Shown here: piece by piece, positions 55,456 to 64,000 of the stretch
Position numbering within the stretch: the first letter of the stretch is position 1
Layout of the letters: every line of letters begins with the position of its first letter
From: Cordilura impudica
Lineage: Eukaryota; Arthropoda; Insecta; Diptera; Scathophagidae
DNA: 64,000 bases
NCBI GenBank assembly: GCA_963682025.1
Contig: OY821518.1
Coordinates: 232,811,192 to 232,875,191 of the forward strand
Reading direction: 5' to 3'
The notes under the pieces: generated by a model
Told to the model about the DNA's origin: nothing
Databases searched by the model: none
What the model saw: only the letters and a program-made list of their open reading frames with translations
Made by a program: the position numbers and the translations under genes

Positions 55456-58400
55456 TGATGTGTAAACATCTGCGCAGGGGGTAAAAATCTATTTCACAAT
55501 ACAATCACAAAAACAGCGTAACTCATATCGGTGTGAGCTGAAGCAGATAACGCTGTGTGACTTACGATTGTATTGGTAAAAAAATTATGATATGTTCTTT
55601 TCTAAACATTTTCCAATTGTCTTTCAAAAAACATCAATTGTATTTCAGAAACCATCAATATAATTTCAGAAAACATCATTCGAATTTCAGAAAACAAAAA
55701 TAGAATTTCAGAAAACATCAATATAATTTCAGAAAACATCATTCGAGTTTCAGAAAACATCAATTGAATTTCAGAAAACATCAATAGAATTTCAGAAAAC
55801 ATCACTTGAATTTCAGAAAACATAAATAGAATTTCAGAAAACATCAACATAATTTCAGAAAACATCATTCGAGTTTCAGAAAACATCAATTGAATTTCAA
55901 AAAACATCAATAGAATTTCAGAAAACATCAATTATATTTCAGAAACCATCAATATAATTTCAGGAAACATCATTTGAATTTCAGAAAACATCAATATAAT
56001 TTCAGAAAACATCATTCGAGTTTCAGAAAACATCAATTGAATTTCAGAAAACATCAATAGAATTTCAGAAAACATCAATTGTATTTCAGAAAACATCAAT
56101 ATAATTTCAGAAAACATCATTTGAATTTCAGAAAATATAAATAGAATTTCAGAAAACATCAATATAATTTCAGAAAACATCATTTGAATTTCAGAAAACA
56201 TAAATAGAATTTCAGAAAACATCAATATAATTTCAGAAAACATCATTTGAATTTCAGAAAACATAAATAGAATTTCAGAAAACATCAATATAATTTCAGA
56301 AAACATCATTTGAATTTCAGAAAACATAAATAGAATTTCAGAAAACATCAATATAATTTCAGAAAAAATCATTTGAATTTCAGAAAACATAAATAGAATT
56401 TCAGAAAACATCAACATAATTTCAGAAAACATCATCCATCGAGTTTCAGAAAACATCAATTGAATTTCAGAAAACATCAATATAATTTCAGAAAACATCA
56501 TTCGAGTTTCAGAAAACATCAATGAATTTCAGAAAGCATCAATAGAATTTCAGAAAACATTAATTGTATTTCAGAAACCATCAATATAATTTCAGAAAAC
56601 ATCATTTGAATTTCAGAAAACATAAATAGAATTTCAAAAAACATCAATATAATTTCAGAAAACATCAATATAATTTCAGAAAACATCATTCGAGTTTCAG
56701 AAAACATCAATTGAATTTCAGAAAACATCAATAGAATTTCAGAAAACATCAATTGTATTTCAGAAAACATCAATATAATTTCAGAAAACATCATTTGAAT
56801 TTCAGAAAATATAAATAGAATTTCAGAAAACATCAATATAATTTCAGAAAACATCATTTGAATTTCAGAAAACATAAATAGAATTTCAGAAAACATCAAT
56901 ATAATTTCAGAAAACATCATTTGAATTTCAGAAAACATAAATAGAATTTCAGAAAACATCAATATAATTTCAGAAAACATCATTTGAATTTCAGAAAACA
57001 TAAAGAGAATTTCAGAAAACATCAATATAATTTCAGAAAAAATCATTTGAATTTCAGAAAACATAAATAGAATTTCAGAAAACATCAACATAATTTCAGA
57101 AAACATCATCCATCGAGTTTCAGAAAACATCAATTGAATTTCAGAAAACATCAATATAATTTCAGAAAACATCATTTGAATTTCAGAAAATATAAATAGA
57201 ATTTCAGAAAACATCAATATAATTTCAGAAAACATCATTTGAATTTCAGAAAACATAAATAGAATTTCAGAAAACATCAATATAATTTCAGACAACATCA
57301 TTTGAATTTCAGAAAACATAAATAGAATTTCAGAAAACATCAATATAATTTCAGAAAAAATCATTTGAATTTCAGAAAACATAAATAGAATTTCAGAAAA
57401 CATCAACATAATTTCAGAAAACATCATTCGAGTTTCAGAAAACATCAATTGAATTTCAAAAAACATCAATAGAATTTCAGAAAACATCAATTGTATTTCA
57501 GAAACCATCAATATAATTTCAGAAAACATCATTCGAGTTTCAGAAAACATCAATTGAATTTCAGAAAAAATCAATATAATTTCAGAAAACATCATTCGAA
57601 TTTCAGAAAACATAAATAGAATTTCAGAAAACATCAATATAATTTCAGAAAACATCATTCGAGTTTCAGAAAACATCAATTGAATTTCAGAAAACATCAA
57701 TAGAATCACAGAAAACATCAATTGTATTTCAGAAAACATAAATAGAATTTCAGAAAACATCATTTGAATTTCAGAAAACATAAGCAGAATTTCAGAAAAC
57801 ATCAATATAATTTCAGAAAACATCATTCAAGTTTCAGAAAACATCCATTGAATTTCAGAAAGCATCAATAGAATTTCGGAAAACATCAGTTGTATTTCAG
57901 AAACCATCAATATAATTTCAGAAAACATCATTTGAATTTCAGAAAACATAAATAGAATTTCAGAAAACATCAATATAATTTCAGAAAACATCATTTGAAT
58001 TTCAGAAAACATAAATAGAATTTCAGAAAACATCAATATAATTTCAGAAAACATCATTTGAATTTCAGAAAACATAAATAGAATTTCAGAAAAAATCAAT
58101 ATAATTTCAGAAAACATCAATTGAATTTCAGAAAACATAAATAGAATTTCAGAAAACATCAATATAATTTCAGAAAACATCATTCAAGTTTCAGAAAACA
58201 TCAATTGAATTTCAGAAAGCATCAATAGAGTTTCAGAAAACATCAATTGGATTTCAGAGAGCATCAATATAATTTCAGAAAACATCAATTGAATTTCAGA
58301 AAACATAAATAGAATTTCAGAAAACATCAATATAATTTCAGAAAACATCATTCGAGTTTCAGAATACATCAATTGAATTTCAGAAAGCATCAATATAATT

Positions 58401-60296
58401 TCAGAAAACATCATTCAAGTTTCAGAAAACATCAATTGAATTTCAGAAAGCATCAATAGAGTTTCAGAAAACATCAATTGGATTTCAGAGAGCATCAATA
58501 TAATTTCAGAAAACATCAATTGAATTTCAGAAAACATAAATAGAATTTCAGAAAACATCAATATAATTTCAGAAAACATCATTCGAGTTTCAGAATACAT
58601 CAATTGAATTTCAGAAAGCATCAATAGAATTTCAGAAAACATCATTTGAATTTCAAAAAACATAAATAGAATTTCAGAAAACATCCAAATATAATTTCAG
58701 AAAACATCATTCGAGTTTCAGAAAACATCAATTGAATTTCAGAAAGCATCAATAGAATTTCAGAAAACATCATTCAAGTTTCAGAAAACATCAACTGAAT
58801 TTCAGAAAGCATCAATAGAGTTTCAGAAAACATTAATTGAATTTCAGAAAGCATCAATATAATTTCAGAAAACATCAATTGAATTTCAGAAAACATAAAT
58901 AGAATTTCAGAAAACATCAATATAATTTCAGAAAACATCATTCAAGTTTCAGAAAACATCAATTGAATTTCAGAAAGCATCAATAGAGTTTCAGAAAATA
59001 TCAATATAATTTTAGAAAACATCATTTGAATTTCAGAAAACATAAATGGAATTTCAGAAAACATCAATATAATTTCAGAAAACATCATTCGAGTTTCAGA
59101 AAACATCAATTGAATTTCAGAAAGCATCAATATAATTTCAGAAAACATCATTTGAATTTCAGAAAACATAAATAGAATTTCAGAAAACATCAATATAATT
59201 TCAGAAAACATCATTTGAATTTAAGAAAACGTAAATAGAATTTCAGAAAACTCAATATAATTTCAGAAAACATCATTTGGATTTCAGAAAACATAAATAG
59301 AATTTCAGAAAACATCAATATAATTTCAGAGAACATCATTTGAATTTCAGAAACCATAAATAGAATTTCAGAAAACATCAATATAATTTCAGAAAACATC
59401 ATTTGAATTTCAGAAAACATAAATAGAATTTCAGAAAACATCAATATAATTTCAGAAAACATCATTTGAATTTCAGAAAACATAAATAGAATTTCAGAAA
59501 ACATCAATATAATTTCAGAAAACATCGTTTGAATTTCAGAAAACATAAATAGAATTTCAGAAAACATCAATAGAATTTCAAAAACCATCAGTATAATTTC
59601 AGAAAACATAAATAGAATTTCAGAAAACATCAATATAATTTTAGAAAACATCATTTGAATTTCAGAAAACATAAATAGAATTTCAGAAAACATCAATATA
59701 TTTTCAGAAAACATCATTCGAGTTTCAGAAAACATCAATAGAATTTCAGAAAACATCAATTGTATTTCAGAAAACATCAACTGTATTTCAGAGAACATCA
59801 ATTGAATTTCAGAAAACATCAATACTTTTTCAGAAAACATCAATTGTATTTCAGAAAACATCATTTGAATTTCAGAAAACATAATTAGAATTTCAGAAAA
59901 CATCAATTGAATTTCAAAAAGCATTATTTGAATTGCTGAGAACATTAATTGTATTTCAGAAAACATCAATTGAATTTCAGAAAACATCAATTGCATTTCA
60001 GAAAACATCAATTGAATTTCAGAAAACATCATTTGGGTTTCAGAAAACGTAATTAGAATATCAGAAAACATCAATTGAATTTCAAAAAGCATCATTTGAA
60101 TTGCTGAAAACATTAATTGTATTTCAGAAAACATCAATTGAATTTCAGAAAACATCAATTGCATTTCAGAAAACATCAATTGAATTTCAGAAAACAGCAT
60201 AATCGACTTATTTTTTATGCTCTGGAAGATATGGTGTTGATGTTTTCTTTAATTATTATATGTGTACACATCTCCCTTGTGATCGGACTCACATGA
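55456..60296 (-). mobile_element. 21-bp minisatellite element, copy A3 (4.8 kb, both ends)
   Basis: Left terminal block 55456-55610: hairpin GATGTGTAAACATCT, GCGCAGGGGG, TTTCACAATACAATCACAAA, AACAGCGTAAC. The array 55611-60200 holds about 218 units. The right block 60201-60296 has TTTTTTATGCTCTGGAAGAT, palindrome ATGTGTACACAT, CTCCCTTGTGATCGGACTC, ending ACATGA before TCTTTTTT. Both blocks match A2 inverted. Units are 21 bp, with rare 19-24 bp exceptions (for example the 24-bp unit with CATCATCCATCGAG at about 56427 and 57101). Confidence 0.87.
55611..60200 (-). repeat. 21-bp array of A3 with 63-bp and larger higher-order repeats
   Basis: Long stretches repeat every three units (63 bp), seen as the minus-strand pattern MFSEIIL-MFSEILF-MFSEIQM. 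Larger blocks recur: a segment with a unique 24-bp unit about 674 bp apart, and an 11-unit (231-bp) block at 58242 and 58473. Open frames are cut by stops at sites such as 55932-55934 and 58184, explained by CAA-to-TAA or CGA-to-TGA changes. Confidence 0.85.
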
Positions 60297-62049
60297 TCTT
60301 TTTTATAACTGTTTTTGTTTAAAAAAATTTCTTTATTAAAAATTATATTTTTAAATAATTTTTAAAATAATTTTCCTATATTATTACTTTATACTTCAGT
60401 TCTCATCCCAATTTACCATATGATAATATAACCTCATGTCTATATGATTGTGTATTTTACAGTTATTGTTTTTTAGCCAGGATATATCATTTGATTCCAT
60501 CTATCAAATTAAATGTATTTTATATCACATTTAAATATCTATATGGCTGTGCTGGCACAAGTACATTTTCTGTGCGTCATTAATGTCTTAACAATCCTTT
60601 TTTGTGTTGTTGTGCTATTTTTATGATTATTATTTTTCATGTCTCCTCTACTTAGAGACTGTCAAGCAAGAAGCGATGTTAGCAAACAAACTGTAAAACT
60701 CTGTTTATAACGGCATCGTTTAAATTAGAAAATAAACACACACACGCACACACACACGCACACACACACGCACATATGCATACAAGTGACTTTTGTACAC
60801 AGTGGTAAAAATAAATACTTCAATACAAACAACGACAGCCACACAAAGACCTCGCAACATATAAATACAAAGTCATAGAGACACGCGTTTAAATGTAGTA
60901 GAACATATTCTGAAGTTTAGTCTGTCAGAATATAATTTTTTTTAATAAGGAGTGTCATTATTTTTTAAGTTAATTTTTTAAAATCTAGAGAAAAGCATTT
61001 TTGAAAATATCGTGAAAAAACTTATTTTGATTATAAATTTAATTTTAAAAATGTTTTAAAAATATAAAAACTTTAAATATCAAGTATTTATGATGCTTCA
61101 ACTTTAAACAGACAAAGTCAGCATCTTAATGAAAGTCACAAATAAACTTTATCCTAATGCTTTTTTTTCTTATTATGCGTATGTGTTTGATAATGGTTAA
61201 AATTTTATTTTTTTTTTATTTTTGTCATTGTTTACAGTTGATGTTAATGATTTTCCAGTTGAGCTCTTTATTTTTTTTTTTTTTTAAATTCCTAATAAAC
61301 ATTTTGTATACTCTTCCTTTTTGGGATATCTCGCAACAAGATTTGCTTTTAAACTCCACACCGAGGTGTAGGTTAAAACAAATTTATTACCTTTTTCCCC
61401 CAAATAAGTAATTGAGTCAATTGTAGACACATAAAATACTCATAAAAAAAATTGCTTAATATTGCTAAATATATTTTATAAATGTTCTAAAAATTATACA
61501 TTTTAAAATTTTTCATCAGAAAGATTAATATGGTAATAAACTTTGGCCTTTCGGAAAAAAAAAAATTGGAGAATATCGTTGTAAATATCTTTTAAATTAA
61601 ATCTTGATTAGAAGGTTACCAAATTATGTAGATAAAAGTTATTATTCTAAACCTTTTCGGTGAGATTTTTATGGAGTTTTCACTCTACACAATGTCATAT
61701 GTCAGTTTAGTAGAAAGAAAATTGTGCCGAATCTAACCGTGTGCGTATATAATGAGGTTGAAAAAAAATTATTATTTTTGTTGATTGAAATGTTTACTCT
61801 CGATCGGTGAAAGAGTGCTATGAGCACAATACCACAATAATTGAAAGAAAGTAGCATCCTGTCGTTAATTTTTGATAGATTTTTTGTTTAGGTTCATTAA
61901 TATGGTGCTTGACTCCTACCTTAGTATAGTAGATGATTTTTCATTCACAATTGTGTATTTCAAAAGTGTGGGGTCCGAATGTGCTTACTCCAATATGTTT
62001 CAGCGCTTTTCGAAAGACTTTTTTATTGTTTTTTTTTTTTATATTATGG
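60297..62049. other. AT-rich intergenic stretch
   Basis: No gene recognised. A CA/CG dinucleotide microsatellite lies at 60734-60775. Several T-runs. Confidence 0.4.
60734..60775 (+). repeat. (CA)n microsatellite with CG interruptions
   Basis: Alternating ACACACACGC blocks, roughly 40 bp. Confidence 0.9.
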
Positions 62050-62354
62050 CATTTAAAATCGATCTCATAGTGGTCATTTGAGTGGGGGACTAGGTCTGAA
62101 CATCTACCGATTTTCACCAATTTGAATGGCGTTCGTGCTATGGCCGGTAGAAGCTTACATACCAAATTTCATCAAAATATATTTACATTTGCGACCTGTA
62201 GTTTGGTTACAACGTTTACATGGACACAAAGACGGGACATCGTTAAGTCGATTCAGACAGTAATTCTGAGTCGATCGGTATAATAAAAGATGGGTCTAGG
62301 TCAAATATTTTTGGTTGTTATAAACATCAGCACATAGTGGTAGAGGGAGTAAAA
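62050..62354 (+). mobile_element. DINE-1-like element, 3' fragment
   Basis: GGGGGACTAGGTCTGAACAT, GGCCGGTAGAAGCTTACATA, CATGGACACAAAGACGGGAC (the tandem run collapsed to one unit), GATCGGTATAATAAAAGATG, and end GTGGTAGAGGGAGTAAAA. Confidence 0.75.
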
Positions 62355-63125
62355 AGAATCTAAAGTTAACAATCAAAACCATCAAAACACACCCCTACGA
62401 ACCTTTTCACTATTTTAAGGTCATTGGCGGACGTGACTTTTTTGGAAAAGATTTGTTCTAAGAAAATGCTCTTTTCAAAAATAGAACTTTTTAACCAAAG
62501 ATACTTTTAAATTTCTTTTTTAAGAAAAGGTAATTTTTAAAGAAATTATAATTTGTTAACAGAAATTAAGTATTATTTGAAAAAATAATACTTACTTTAT
62601 AAAATGAACTTTTTAAGAAACAGGGGCTCATTCAAGAAAATACACTTGTTTAACATTCTTCCATCTCTCGGGTGTGTTTCGACCGAGAGCAAAATGTAAT
62701 TGAAAATATTTTATTAACTATAACGGTTATATACATATGACTTTATCTAATATGAGTTAAACTAATATTATGCAAAATTTCAATAAATTACGATTAACCA
62801 TTATACTGGCTTTTGAACACTCAAAAGATTTTAGAATATACAGTGAACCAATAAAAGTTGTACACTAAACTTTTACATATGTTTGTGTGACATTAGCTTT
62901 GAAACTATGTTAAAATATTCTATATTTTATTCACTTTTCAAATAGTTTGAAGAAAATTTGTGAAAATATCATGTTCTTAACAAACATTAACAAAAACCCA
63001 AAAAGCACATTTCATGAAATTAAAAAAATAATAACTTATACATTTCAGAAATTCTTAAAAAATAAAGATATTTCGTCATTAATTTTAAAAACTAGTATCT
63101 TGTATGATGACCTTTAGCAATTATA
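62355..63125. other. AT-rich intergenic stretch
   Basis: Nothing recognised. Confidence 0.4.
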
Positions 63126-63390
63126 ACGGCGCACAGTGGACCATATTTTGAGAAGGCGGCCAAAAATCATTTTTTTTTTTACCAATTATAAAGTTATGTT
63201 ATTCATTTGAAAGTAAATACTAGTAAACCTCGGTAGCCAAAAAATTGTGACTCTATCTCAACTATATCACAGCGAACAGGGCCTTCGAAAATGGGCTTTC
63301 TCAGTATTTTGCTAAAATTAAAAATGTCTTTGTAAATTTTTATTTTTGAATGACTGTAACTTATTTGGTTTAAAAGATTTTGAAGTGAAA
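63126..63390 (-). repeat. Dispersed repeat, inverted partner of 29935-30158
   Basis: CATATTTTGAGAAGGCGGCC, GACTCTATCTCAACTATAT and CTTCGAAAATGGGCTTTCTC match the other copy inverted. Further downstream, TTTATTTTTGAATGACTGTA also matches. Confidence 0.7.
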
Positions 63391-63649
63391 TAAATTTTGT
63401 GGCTTCCATACTATTAATGTTAAAAACGCAAAATCACTCATTCCGAAATTTAAAAAAAAAAATTTTTTTAAAAACGTCCAAATTTTCCAAAAATCTCCTA
63501 CTTAATAGAGCATAACTCCTGCCAGTCAAAAGCAGTCAGAAAAAATCTTGCACTTTTCTATAGTCCGAACCCTCCTTTATACTCCTATACCCCATTGTAC
63601 ACCCGCCAGTTTCCGCCCATGTGCAGTTTCTGCAAAATTTATGAATACA

Positions 63650-63810
63650 AAAGTTGTCCACTATGTGGTTAGGATATATTAAGTTTGAGGTGATGTTTGT
63701 AACTGCCAAAAATATTGGACCTTTATCCATCTTTTATTATGCGGATCGACTCAAAAAGACTTTATGAGTCGATTAAACGATGTCCGTCCGTCCCTCTGAG
63801 TGTGCACGGC
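63650..63810 (-). mobile_element. DINE-1-like element, fragment
   Basis: GTCCACTATGTGGTTAGG, AACTGCCAAAAATATTGGAC, GCGGATCGACTC and ACGATGTCCGTCCGTCC are in minus-strand family order. The rest is replaced by unrelated sequence. Confidence 0.65.
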
Positions 63811-64000
63811 GGTGTATTTTTTTGCGTGTCGGTAGAGTTGTCAGGAGTTGTTATATACTTATAAAAAAGCGTTGAGATATAATGCGCTTAATTGTTACAG
63901 GTACATTTAATAAAACATTAATAGTCTGAATTAGAGTTATATAGTTTAAATACCTGACAAAATGGGAAACAATTTAAATAACAGGTAAATGGTAAAAAAA

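Noticed and set aside
55602..60200. Series of long minus-strand heptad frames as real proteins
   Set aside because: They are produced by the 21-bp period, broken by C-to-T stops and occasional non-triplet indels, and have no non-repetitive domain.

Overview
This window looks like intergenic or heterochromatin-like DNA from a dipteran, most probably a calyptrate or muscoid fly. It is strongly AT-rich and densely packed with transposable elements typical of flies: a 412/mdg1-type Ty3/gypsy element, BEL/Pao, jockey/CR1-like and LOA/I-like LINEs, Penelope, hAT, foldback elements, and many INE-1/DINE-1-like elements with CCGTCCGTC runs. I see no single-copy host gene, true tRNA, rRNA or CRISPR array. 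The species call is an inference from repeat style, not proof.

Layout. 1-3102: the 3' part of a gypsy-like retrotransposon with an open pol and 3' LTR, inserted in a BEL/Pao remnant (3103-4782). 4783-5570: the first of three arrays of a 21-bp minisatellite, abutting a LINE reverse-transcriptase fragment. 5936-9090: DINE-1-like copies and a foldback-like element with 10-bp target duplications (8291-9019). 9085-13075: a decayed minus-strand LINE split by a TIR element and two DINE-1-like insertions. 14865-22660: nested repeats, with a Penelope-like element carrying a hammerhead-like core, split by a hAT element (15507-17948) with a perfect 8-bp target duplication. 23356-33744: DINE-1-like copies, MITEs, a near-perfect 73-bp inverted repeat and other dispersed repeats.

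33962-36444 holds the second 21-bp minisatellite element, with both ends. 36993-41560 is a broken minus-strand gene of an uncharacterised, probably transposon-associated family. It is interrupted by a 5'-truncated LINE with a 14-bp target duplication (37109-39137) and by a TIR fragment (40036-40625). 43347-51730 holds dispersed repeats, tandem arrays and a MITE. 51906-54588 is a DNA transposon with ~520-bp TIRs and a broken acidic-triad-type transposase. It shares its TIR with the fragment at 40036. A tRNA-derived SINE lies at 54986-55147. 55456-60296 is the third and largest 21-bp element. The remainder is AT-rich sequence with DINE-1 fragments.

The most unusual things are the 21-bp minisatellite elements (constant ends with short hairpins, T-rich junctions, Helitron/HINE-like layout), the long-TIR transposon with its orphan TIR fragment, the Penelope/hAT nest, and the foldback-like element. 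Nothing here forms a working pathway; the genes are parts of mobile elements, nearly all broken. The exception is the visible gypsy pol, which has no stop.
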